A stretch of 64,000 bases of DNA from an uncultured Bacilli bacterium (GTDB lineage: Bacteria > Bacillota_I > Bacilli_A > RF39 > UBA660). The position numbers and the translations under genes were made by a program. Below are positions 47,307 through 55,201 of the stretch, in pieces; positions within the stretch are counted from its first letter, which is position 1; each line of letters opens with the position of its first letter. The notes under the pieces were generated by a model, which was given only the letters and a program-made list of their open reading frames with translations, was not told where the DNA came from and did no database searches. Location of the stretch: positions 186,001 to 250,000 of the forward strand of contig CAKOHZ010000001.1 in NCBI GenBank assembly GCA_934086315.1. The letters run 5' to 3'.

Positions 47307-49553
47307 ATGAAAAGATTTAACAAAGATATAACAATTGGTTTAACTAGTAAAGAAGTAAAGTATCAAATAGAAAATGGTAATATTAATATAGATACAACTA
47401 TTCCAACTAAGAGTGTAAGCACTATAATACTAAGTAATATATTTACACTATTTAATATGCTTAATTTATGTTTAGGATTTATTATTTTCTTAACAGGAAG
47501 TTATAAGAATCTTTTATTTTTAGGAACTGTCTTATCTAATACAATAATAAGTATAGTTCAGGAACTAAGAGCTAAAAAAGAAGTAGATGCTTTATCATTA
47601 ATGTGTACACCTAAAGTAAAAGTAATAAGAGATTCTAAAGAAACTGAAATAGGTGTTAATGATATAGTACTTGATGATATTATTAAGTATAAAATTGGTA
47701 ATCAAATAGTAGTAGATTCTATAGTATTAGATGGAACTATAGAAGTAAATGAATCATTTATAACTGGTGAATCAGATTCAATAACTAAAAGAAAAGGAGA
47801 TACTCTTTTATCAGGTAGCTTTGTAGTATCAGGTAACTGTTATGCAAGAGTAGAACACATTAAAGAAGATAATTATAGTTCTAAAATATCAAAAGAAGCA
47901 AAATATGTTAAAAAAGTAAACTCAGTACTTTTAGATTCGCTTAATACAATAATTAAAATATTATCTTGGGTAATTATACCTTTAGGTTTACTTCTATTTA
48001 TGAATCAATACTATTCACTTAATAATACGCTTAGTACTGCTGTTATAAACACAGTTGCTGCTCTTATCGCAATGATACCAGAAGGTTTAGTACTTCTAAC
48101 TAGTACAGTTTTAGCAGTAAGTGTAATAAGACTTTCTAAGAAAAAAGTATTAGTAAAACAACTTTATTGTATCGAAACACTTGCTAGAGTAGACACAATA
48201 TGTTTTGATAAAACAGGTACTCTTACTAAAGGAGATATGGAAGTTAAGAAAGTAATATCTCTAAATGATAAATATGATATAAAAGAAATAATGAATAATA
48301 TATGTGGTAACTTAGAAGATGACAATGCGACAATGAAAGCATTAAAAACATATTTTAAGCCAAAAAAATTTGAGAAAGCCGAAGAAATAATACCATTCTC
48401 ATCAGATAAAAAATACTCTGGGATTAAACTTCATAAAGATAAATTTATAGTCGGAGCTCCAGAATTCGTAACTGATAAAAAAATAGATCTAGATAAATAT
48501 GATAATTATAGAGTATTAATGTTAGTAAATAAAAGACATAAAGATACTGTAATTGGACTAATACTTTTAGAAGATAAAATAAGAGAAGAAGCATCTAAAA
48601 CAATTAAATATTTTATAAAAGAAGGCGTAGATATTAAAATAATATCTGGTGATAATCCAAAAACTATAAGAAGTATAGTTAAAAGACTGGGCCTTAACTT
48701 TAATAATTATGTAGATGCTAGTACACTTAGCGATGAAGAATTAAAAGATTCGGTTGATAAAACAACAATATTTGGAAGAGTAACACCATTTCAAAAAAGA
48801 ATAATTATTAAAGAATTAAAAAGACTTGGAAAAACTGTATCAATGGTAGGTGATGGAGTAAATGATGTTCTTGCTTTAAAAGAGTCAGACTGTAGTATAG
48901 CACTTGCTTGTGGTAGTGAAGCTGCTTATAATGTTTCAGATTTAGTACTCCTAGATTCAGACTTTACTTCTATTCCAAGCATAGTTGGAGAGGGAAGAAG
49001 AACTATTAATAATATAGAAAAGTCAGCAAGTCTATTTATAGTTAAAACTGGTTATGCAATAATGCTAGCGCTTATATTTATGTTAATACCATATAATTAT
49101 CCATTTATACCAGTTCAGTTAACATTAACAAATGCATTAACAATAGGGATACCTTCTTTCATACTAGCACTTGAACCAAATAAAAAGAAAGTTACTGGAA
49201 ACTTCCTAACAAATGTATTTAGAAAAGCAATACCTACATCATTTATAATAGTTTTATCAATAATGATAATTACATTCTTACCATTAGACTTTATAGAAAA
49301 ATCAACATTATCATTAATAACAGTTGGATTAGTTGGATTTATCCACATTTATAGAGTATGTTATCCACCAAAAAGATATCATTTAGTAATGATAAGTATA
49401 TTATTAACAATATTTATAATGGGAATCTTACTATTTAAAAAACTATTCTCATTATCAGTTATTAACTTTCATATGATAGTTACAATGATTATCATAGTAT
49501 CATTGAGTATAGTAATATTCAATCTAATGGATAAAATAAAAGAAAAACTATGA
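47307..49553 (+). CDS. P-type cation-translocating ATPase (CtpE-like)
   Basis: Predicted 748-residue ATPase with about ten membrane helices. The phosphorylation site is CFDKTGTLTKGD (near residue 306), the dephosphorylation loop ITGESDSI, the hinge VGDGVNDVLALKESDC and the transport motif MIPEGLVLLTS in the fourth helix. IPEGL resembles P2-type calcium pumps, and MIPEGLVLLTS in particular recalls mycobacterial CtpE, a calcium transporter. There is no N-terminal heavy-metal domain. The ion is thus probably Ca2+ or Mn2+, by inference. No ribosome site precedes the ATG; the promoter's -10 is 6 bases away. The TGA stop is shared with the next promoter. Confidence 0.88.
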   Translation: MKRFNKDITIGLTSKEVKYQIENGNINIDTTIPTKSVSTIILSNIFTLFNMLNLCLGFIIFLTGSYKNLLFLGTVLSNTIISIVQELRAKKEVDALSLMCTPKVKVIRDSKETEIGVNDIVLDDIIKYKIGNQIVVDSIVLDGTIEVNESFITGESDSITKRKGDTLLSGSFVVSGNCYARVEHIKEDNYSSKISKEAKYVKKVNSVLLDSLNTIIKILSWVIIPLGLLLFMNQYYSLNNTLSTAVINTVAALIAMIPEGLVLLTSTVLAVSVIRLSKKKVLVKQLYCIETLARVDTICFDKTGTLTKGDMEVKKVISLNDKYDIKEIMNNICGNLEDDNATMKALKTYFKPKKFEKAEEIIPFSSDKKYSGIKLHKDKFIVGAPEFVTDKKIDLDKYDNYRVLMLVNKRHKDTVIGLILLEDKIREEASKTIKYFIKEGVDIKIISGDNPKTIRSIVKRLGLNFNNYVDASTLSDEELKDSVDKTTIFGRVTPFQKRIIIKELKRLGKTVSMVGDGVNDVLALKESDCSIALACGSEAAYNVSDLVLLDSDFTSIPSIVGEGRRTINNIEKSASLFIVKTGYAIMLALIFMLIPYNYPFIPVQLTLTNALTIGIPSFILALEPNKKKVTGNFLTNVFRKAIPTSFIIVLSIMIITFLPLDFIEKSTLSLITVGLVGFIHIYRVCYPPKRYHLVMISILLTIFIMGILLFKKLFSLSVINFHMIVTMIIIVSLSIVIFNLMDKIKEKL

Positions 49554-49559
49554 TATAAT
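49551..49559 (+). promoter_or_regulatory. Extended -10 promoter box overlapping a stop codon
   Basis: TGATATAAT contains the TGA stop of the ATPase gene and lies 24 bases before the zinc-ribbon/LRR gene, with AGAGGTGAAG between. It probably drives the 49.6-55.1 kb operon. Confidence 0.7.
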
Positions 49560-49583
49560 TAAAAAAAATAGAGGTGAAGTAAA

Positions 49584-51383
49584 ATGAATAAAATTTTGGA
49601 ATTTATAATAGTTTTTGTCATAATGTATTTATTTATGGTGAAACCTGCATCAAAACTTGCGGAATTGCGTAATGACAAAAAAATTGTTGATATTATGTTA
49701 TATTTATATGCTATATCTTTCGATTTTGTTTTTGTAGCTATCAACTCCAAAGGTATAGATGATTATATAAAATTTATAGGTTTTGTTATATTTTTTAGGT
49801 TTGTAATAATTAAATCACTTAAGAAACCTGAAAAAGATATAGAAAAAAATATTAATATTAAAAGTTCAACAACCATTACTACAACAACAATTAATCTTAA
49901 ATGTCAAAATTGTGGCAATATAAATAGACCAGGAGATAAATTTTGTACTTCTTGTGGAACTGAATTAAAATCAGAGACAGTTACAACAACTTCAGAAAAT
50001 AATAAGCCTTCTTATGCAGATCCATTAGATTATGAAGAAGATATGACATTAACATTAGAAGCTTACATTCAAAAACATGTAAATAAAGAAATTGAAAAAG
50101 CAGGATTAGATTTAAAAACCAATTTAATTCCAAGTCAATCATTAAAAAGACAAAATATATTGGTAGCTATATTTTCAGTATTATTATGTTTTTACATATC
50201 ATTAATATTCTTTCACTTTCCAAATATAACTTATATAATTGGACTAGCGATATTAGTAATTTTATTTATATTTACAATTAAGTTTAATTTTAAAAGTTAT
50301 CTTATGAAACAAATAAAATCAAGACCTAGTGAAAAGATTTCTAACATCATAATGAGTACAAAATCAACATTAGTAAAAAATACATCTAGAACTTATTTGT
50401 TAATTGGTTGCATGATCGCAATATGTATACCATTAGTAATATTCAAAGATCCTAAAATTTTTTATGAAAAAATGGATAATGGATATGCAGTAAGATTTTA
50501 TGCTTATGGACTTACTAATAAAACAACAGCTACTATACCATCTACATACAAAGGAAAAAATGTTGTTGCACTACGTGGAAATACATTCTCTAACATGACA
50601 GAACTAGTTGAAATAAACTTACCAGATACAATAACTGAAATAAGAGGTCAAGCATTTGCTGGTTTAAAAAAATTAGAAAAAATAAATCTTCCAAAAAATT
50701 TAGAATATTTAGGTGGTGGAGCATTCAAAGATTGTACATCATTAAAATCAATAGTGATACCATCAAAGGTAAAAGAAATAAATGGTGAAACATTTAGTGG
50801 CGCATATTATTTAAAATCAGTATCTCTTCCAGAAGGTTTAGAAAGAATTGGAGGAAGCGCATTTGAAAATTGTGATAGCCTAACTGAAGTCATAATACCA
50901 AGTACTGTAAAAGAAATCGGAGGCAGTGCATTTAAACATGCAATTTCATTAAAAGAAATAAATTTACCAGAAGGTCTTAAAACGATAGATGGTGGAGCTT
51001 TTGCTAATTGTGATAGCTTAACAAAAATAATTATTCCTGATTCTGTAACAGCACTTGGTGGAGAAGCATTCCAATATGATAGTTTATTAAGTGAAGTAAA
51101 ATTATCAAATAATTTAACAGAAATAAGAGGAAATACTTTTGAAGAATGTAACTCATTAAAAACAATAACAATACCTGATAGCGTAACAAGAATTGGAGGA
51201 CATGCATTCTATGGAAGTGGTCTTCAAAGTGTAATATTAACTAAAAATAGTAAATTAAATGAAATAGGATCTTCAGCATTTAGAAGTTGTTATAGCCTAA
51301 AATCAATAACTTTACCAAGAGGTGTAAGTATTAACGAAAGAGCGTTCAAGAACAATCCAACAGCAATAAGTTATTTTAACTAG
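49584..51383 (+). CDS. Zinc-ribbon, membrane-spanning BspA-type (LRR_5) protein
   Basis: Predicted 599-residue protein. It begins with two hydrophobic segments (residues 5-20 and 35-70). A zinc ribbon follows at about 108-130 (CQNCGNINRPGDKFCTSCG), then membrane helices at about 190-235 and 270-290. The last 280 residues are LRR_5/BspA-type repeats with the core LTEVIIPSTVKEIGGSAFKHA and related copies spaced about 23 residues apart, probably outside the cell. It is the first gene of an operon with the radical SAM gene (8-base gap). Its surface LRR part may bind a host or cell-wall partner; the zinc ribbon side may contact the other zinc-ribbon protein encoded at 53531. Confidence 0.8.
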   Translation: MNKILEFIIVFVIMYLFMVKPASKLAELRNDKKIVDIMLYLYAISFDFVFVAINSKGIDDYIKFIGFVIFFRFVIIKSLKKPEKDIEKNINIKSSTTITTTTINLKCQNCGNINRPGDKFCTSCGTELKSETVTTTSENNKPSYADPLDYEEDMTLTLEAYIQKHVNKEIEKAGLDLKTNLIPSQSLKRQNILVAIFSVLLCFYISLIFFHFPNITYIIGLAILVILFIFTIKFNFKSYLMKQIKSRPSEKISNIIMSTKSTLVKNTSRTYLLIGCMIAICIPLVIFKDPKIFYEKMDNGYAVRFYAYGLTNKTTATIPSTYKGKNVVALRGNTFSNMTELVEINLPDTITEIRGQAFAGLKKLEKINLPKNLEYLGGGAFKDCTSLKSIVIPSKVKEINGETFSGAYYLKSVSLPEGLERIGGSAFENCDSLTEVIIPSTVKEIGGSAFKHAISLKEINLPEGLKTIDGGAFANCDSLTKIIIPDSVTALGGEAFQYDSLLSEVKLSNNLTEIRGNTFEECNSLKTITIPDSVTRIGGHAFYGSGLQSVILTKNSKLNEIGSSAFRSCYSLKSITLPRGVSINERAFKNNPTAISYFN

Positions 51384-51391
51384 GGGGAAAT

Positions 51392-53137
51392 ATGAATTAT
51401 AAATATATACATTTATTATATGTACCAACTATGGCATGCAATATGGGATGCAAATACTGCTATTTAGAAGACAATACAGTAGATGAAAAAACAAAATATA
51501 CACCATTAGAAACTTTAGAATATGCAGTAAATAAGTTCAAACAAAGTAATGTTATTCCATTTAATATATCTCTTCACGGTGGGGAAATAACTACATTATC
51601 ACAAAAAGATTTTCATGATGTCATAGAATTTATTAGTAATTACTATAAAGAAAATAGAAAAATAATAACAGATGCAGGTTTTAAGATAGGAACACCTCAT
51701 ATAAAAACAAATCTATATGATTTAAATAAACATATAGATACTATAAAAGAATTTAACGTATCAATTTCAGGAAGTCTAGATTTACCATTTAAAATGCATG
51801 ATGAATATAGAGTTACTAAGGGAAATAAAAAAACATTAGAAAAGATACTTGAAAATATAGAATTATTAAAAGATATACCAAATAAAAAGAAAGTATCAGC
51901 TACTATATTTAAGGAACATTTTATATATTTAGATGATATTATTAAAGATATAAAATATTTGCATAAGAATACTTGTTTAGATATGAATGATTTTAATTTC
52001 ATGATTGGATTTGATTATAATTCTAATGGTATACTTCATCATATAACAGAAGAAGAACAAGTAGAACTATATAATAGGATGCATAAAGAGTTTGATGGAA
52101 CTGATTTGGATTATGGAGTAAATGGTCCATGGTTTGATGAATTTGGTCCAGGATACTGTACTAATTGTGATAACTGTGGTGAAAAATTCTTCTTACTTGA
52201 GAAAAATGGTGATATATATTCTTGCGTAAGAGGACAAAAGAATAAAGATTATTATTATGGAAATATTTATACAAATACTGTAGAAGAAATATTAAATACA
52301 GCATATCAAAAGATATTTATAAATCATAATAAATTACCATTTAATGAAGAATGTAGTAAATGTGGATACTTGTATTTATGTAAAACAGGATGCCCATTTG
52401 TTAAGAATACATACAATTCTAATAAAAGTTATACTTGTAAATTACAACAGATAATGTATAAAGATAGAGGCTACAATAAAGATAATTACAATGAAGAATT
52501 TGTATACAACTATGTTTCTAAAATGAGAATAAACGAAAGTTTAAAATATTTACCTGCTAAAGTAAGCACTGAATATCCCGCTTTAGAAGAAATAATAGCA
52601 AGCGACCCAAAATTAAAATATATTTATGATAGCGACGTATTTAAATTAAAAATAGATGATATAGAATATAATCTCGAATCACAAGTATTAAAGAATATTA
52701 GAGATTTTGTATATATAACACCTAATAGTAAAGTTAAAATATATATGAAAAAAAATATGATAAACGAAGAATGTGATTATCCAGAAAATAATTCTATTTA
52801 TATAATGATACTAAGTGGAAATACTGTAACTTATGGAGATGAAAATAGAAATAAACAAAGACACGTGGCTACATATCAAGTTTATAAAGGAGTACTAGAT
52901 AATAATACTAGTGATAAAGAAGATTACTATGAATTAGATATAACATCTTTAATAAAAGAATATAAAGATAATTATAGTATAGACTCTCCAAATAATATAT
53001 TTTTTACTACATCATCACTAAGAGACTATCACTACTACAAACAAAAAAATAACGCTTATTATCACATACAAGCCATAAATTTACCATTTCAAAATATAGA
53101 ATTTTATTATTTAGATAAGGAGTTTAAAAATGAATAA
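51392..53137 (+). CDS. Radical SAM/SPASM peptide-maturase-like enzyme
   Basis: Predicted 581-residue radical SAM protein. The [4Fe-4S]-SAM motif is CNMGCKYC (CxxxCxxC, residue 16 on), followed by SLHGGE. A SPASM-type region for extra Fe-S clusters has CTNCDNC, YSCVRG, CSKCGYLYLCKTGCPF and a last Cys in YTCK (residues about 250-350). This domain order is that of RiPP maturases and anaerobic sulfatase-maturating enzymes. The last 220 residues form a C-terminal extension I do not recognise. GGGGAAAT precedes the ATG. It overlaps the next gene by 8 bases, so the Ser/Gly/Asn-rich small protein is the obvious candidate substrate. No sulfatase is nearby. Confidence 0.85.
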   Translation: MNYKYIHLLYVPTMACNMGCKYCYLEDNTVDEKTKYTPLETLEYAVNKFKQSNVIPFNISLHGGEITTLSQKDFHDVIEFISNYYKENRKIITDAGFKIGTPHIKTNLYDLNKHIDTIKEFNVSISGSLDLPFKMHDEYRVTKGNKKTLEKILENIELLKDIPNKKKVSATIFKEHFIYLDDIIKDIKYLHKNTCLDMNDFNFMIGFDYNSNGILHHITEEEQVELYNRMHKEFDGTDLDYGVNGPWFDEFGPGYCTNCDNCGEKFFLLEKNGDIYSCVRGQKNKDYYYGNIYTNTVEEILNTAYQKIFINHNKLPFNEECSKCGYLYLCKTGCPFVKNTYNSNKSYTCKLQQIMYKDRGYNKDNYNEEFVYNYVSKMRINESLKYLPAKVSTEYPALEEIIASDPKLKYIYDSDVFKLKIDDIEYNLESQVLKNIRDFVYITPNSKVKIYMKKNMINEECDYPENNSIYIMILSGNTVTYGDENRNKQRHVATYQVYKGVLDNNTSDKEDYYELDITSLIKEYKDNYSIDSPNNIFFTTSSLRDYHYYKQKNNAYYHIQAINLPFQNIEFYYLDKEFKNE

Positions 53138-53519
53138 AGAACCAGAAACATATGATGAATTAATACGTCAAAAAAGATGCATTGATTTTATTAAATACTA
53201 TTATGTAACTAAAGAAGATTTAGAAAAAATATATCAATTTTTAGAAAAATACCCAAAAGGAATAGTAAGTGCAAACTTAAATATGATAACATTAAAAGAT
53301 GGTTTTAAAACAGTAGACACAATATCATCATCATTAAAAACATTATCAATTGATGGAATTAACATGTCAAATAGTTTTTTCAAAATAATCCCTCATATTG
53401 TTTACACATCTAGTTCTAGTAATGGTTGGCATAGTAGTGGAGGGTCATCTTATAGTGGAGGATCTTCAAATAATAACAATAATAATAACAATAATAACAA
53501 CAATAACAATAATAGATAG
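53130..53519 (+). CDS. Small Ser/Gly/Asn-rich protein, candidate radical SAM substrate
   Basis: Predicted 129-residue protein. Residues 1-90 are a folded-looking leader (YDELIRQKRCIDFIKYYYVT and so on). The tail is SSSSNGWHSSGGSSYSGGSS followed by about 15 Asn and a final Arg. Such a globular leader plus a low-complexity, Gly/Ser/aromatic core is what one expects of a peptide modified by a SPASM maturase (compare glycine-rich repeat or cyclophane RiPPs), but no known precursor family is matched. AAGGAG precedes the ATG, and the gene overlaps the maturase-like gene by 8 bases. Alternatively it is simply a surface protein with a flexible linker tail. Confidence 0.65.
   Translation: MNKEPETYDELIRQKRCIDFIKYYYVTKEDLEKIYQFLEKYPKGIVSANLNMITLKDGFKTVDTISSSLKTLSIDGINMSNSFFKIIPHIVYTSSSSNGWHSSGGSSYSGGSSNNNNNNNNNNNNNNNR
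53469..53513 (+). repeat. AAY trinucleotide tract encoding poly-Asn
   Basis: About 15 consecutive AAT/AAC codons. The pattern of mixed AAT and AAC limits slippage, but tract length could still vary between strains without breaking the frame. Confidence 0.8.
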
Positions 53520-53530
53520 GATGTGAAAAT

Positions 53531-54544
53531 ATGGCATTAGTATCAGATACATTTTATAATAAAAAATTAAAGGAAAATTCTATAAATATTAAAACTAAAT
53601 ATATAGTTAGTAATAAAATACTTGAAAGAAATACTGATGATTCATTAAATGATGAAATAATAAAAGGTATAAGATGTAAAAAAGAATACTATAAAAACAA
53701 TAAATTAGTTCATGAGGAAACTACATTTGACTCTAGAATTGAATATACATTTATTTCAAAAGAGGAAGAAAATAAAGATTTTAAATGCCCAAACTGTGGA
53801 ATGAGTGGAAAAGTAAAAAACTTTATAGATGGATGCCCATATTGTAGAACTCATTATAATATAGATTACACTGATAAAGATTTAGGAAGTAAATATCATT
53901 ATGATAGAGTTTTAAGAAGTAACAAATATAGAATTATCACTGGTATAATAGATTTAATAATATGTTTAATAATTAGTTTCTTCTATATAAAAGAAACTTC
54001 AAGAACGTTTAATAGTTATGACATATCAAAAATTTTTATATATGGTTTAGTTGCTTCGTGTATATTTTATTATGCTTTTTACGTTATTGATGGTTATATT
54101 ATATTAGGTCCAATTAAAAGATTTAAAGATAGACAAAACGAAAAACAAAAAGCTTTTTGGGAAAGAACAGCACTTGATAAAAAAACGTTCTTTAATAATT
54201 TTAATTATGAAGTTAGAAAATATTATTATAGTCAAGAGAATGTAATAGATTTTGATATCATAGATTATGACGAATTCAAAGATTATAAAAAGAAAAATAA
54301 TAGTTATGTAGATGTAACTGCATATTTGAGAATTATAACTCTAGAAAATGGAAAATTAAAATCTAAATATTTAACTGAAGTATTCACTATGAGAAAGAAT
54401 GAAAATGGTACTTTAGAGTTGAATAATGGTATTAATTATATTAAATGTCATAATTGTGGTGCATCAATTGATGCCACTAAAGGTAAATGCGAATTTTGTA
54501 ATAGTGAAATAAAATATTTACAAGAATGGATATTAGAAAAGTAA
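53531..54544 (+). CDS. Double zinc-ribbon membrane protein, possible TIM44-like domain
   Basis: Predicted 337-residue protein. A first zinc ribbon (CPNCGMSGKVKNFIDGCPYC, about residues 89-108) lies after a 90-residue N-terminal domain. Two membrane helices occupy about 135-190. The domain at about 205-300 (WERTALDKKTFFNNFNYEVRKYYYSQ to YLTEVFTMRK) resembles the TIM44-like/Tim44 fold seen in some bacterial membrane proteins, and a second zinc ribbon ends the protein (CHNCGASIDATKGKCEFC). It is co-transcribed with the radical SAM gene and could help deliver or anchor the small protein. The function is inferred only from context. Confidence 0.7.
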   Translation: MALVSDTFYNKKLKENSINIKTKYIVSNKILERNTDDSLNDEIIKGIRCKKEYYKNNKLVHEETTFDSRIEYTFISKEEENKDFKCPNCGMSGKVKNFIDGCPYCRTHYNIDYTDKDLGSKYHYDRVLRSNKYRIITGIIDLIICLIISFFYIKETSRTFNSYDISKIFIYGLVASCIFYYAFYVIDGYIILGPIKRFKDRQNEKQKAFWERTALDKKTFFNNFNYEVRKYYYSQENVIDFDIIDYDEFKDYKKKNNSYVDVTAYLRIITLENGKLKSKYLTEVFTMRKNENGTLELNNGINYIKCHNCGASIDATKGKCEFCNSEIKYLQEWILEK

Positions 54545-54553
54545 GGTGATATC

Positions 54554-55132
54554 ATGGAAGTTTTAGTCGCAACTAACAATAAATTTAAAATTAATGAAAT
54601 TAAGAGTATTTTTAATAATGATACAATTTATACTTTGAAAGATAAGAAAATAGATAAAGAAGTAGAAGAGGATGCTGATACTTTTATAAGAAATGCAAAA
54701 AAGAAAGCACATGAAATATATAACTTAGCAAATATGCCCGTTATCGCAGATGATTCAGGACTTTGTGTTAATGCTTTAAATGGTTTTCCAGGAGTAATGA
54801 CACATAGATTTTTAGGAGAAGATGCAACTGATAAAGAAAGAAATGAGTATATAATTAATGAAGTAAGTAAATGTGATGACAAGAGTGCTAAAGTAGTATG
54901 CGAATTAGTTTATTATAATGGTGAAGATACAATTATTGGTGAAGGAATACTCGAAGGAAATATAACAGATACAAGAAGAGGAGACAATGGCTTCGGATTT
55001 GATGAAATATTTGAACTTTTAGATGGGAGAACTTTGGCAGAATTAACACCTGAAGAAAAGAACAAAAAAAGCGCTAGATTTTTAGCAGCAAAAGACTTAA
55101 AAGAAAAATTAGAACAAAGAGGAATTTATTAA
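54554..55132 (+). CDS. rdgB: XTP/dITP pyrophosphatase (RdgB/HAM1)
   Basis: Predicted 192-residue house-cleaning enzyme that hydrolyses dITP, XTP and dHAPTP to monophosphates. Family marks are the N-terminal VLVATNNKFKINEI, the ADDSGLCVNALNGFPGVMTHRF loop and the C-terminal GFGFDEIFEL and KNKKSARFLAAKDL. AAGGTGATATC precedes the ATG, 9 bases after the previous stop, so it is read with the radical SAM operon although unrelated in function. A terminator follows directly. Confidence 0.93.
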   Translation: MEVLVATNNKFKINEIKSIFNNDTIYTLKDKKIDKEVEEDADTFIRNAKKKAHEIYNLANMPVIADDSGLCVNALNGFPGVMTHRFLGEDATDKERNEYIINEVSKCDDKSAKVVCELVYYNGEDTIIGEGILEGNITDTRRGDNGFGFDEIFELLDGRTLAELTPEEKNKKSARFLAAKDLKEKLEQRGIY

Positions 55133-55160
55133 AACATATATTGGTAAAATATATGTTTTT
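55131..55160 (+). terminator. Rho-independent terminator, left copy of a duplicated hairpin
   Basis: AAAACATATATT-GGTAA-AATATATGTTTTT. It overlaps the rdgB stop. A near-identical hairpin stands at 63673-63703 at the far end of the biosynthetic operon. Confidence 0.85.
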
Positions 55161-55172
55161 ATATTGCAAAAA

Positions 55173-55181
55173 TGATATAAT
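55173..55181 (+). promoter_or_regulatory. Extended -10 promoter of the biosynthetic operon
   Basis: TGATATAAT lies 20 bases before the first gene, with AAAGGAG between. It is the only clear promoter of the seven-gene operon. Confidence 0.7.
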
Positions 55182-55201
55182 AGTCGAGAAAGGAGTAAGA
55201 T

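Noticed and set aside
53469..53513. Phase-variable microsatellite
   Set aside because: The tract is a trinucleotide repeat with mixed AAT/AAC codons, so length changes would not shift the frame and slippage is damped; kept only as a repeat feature.
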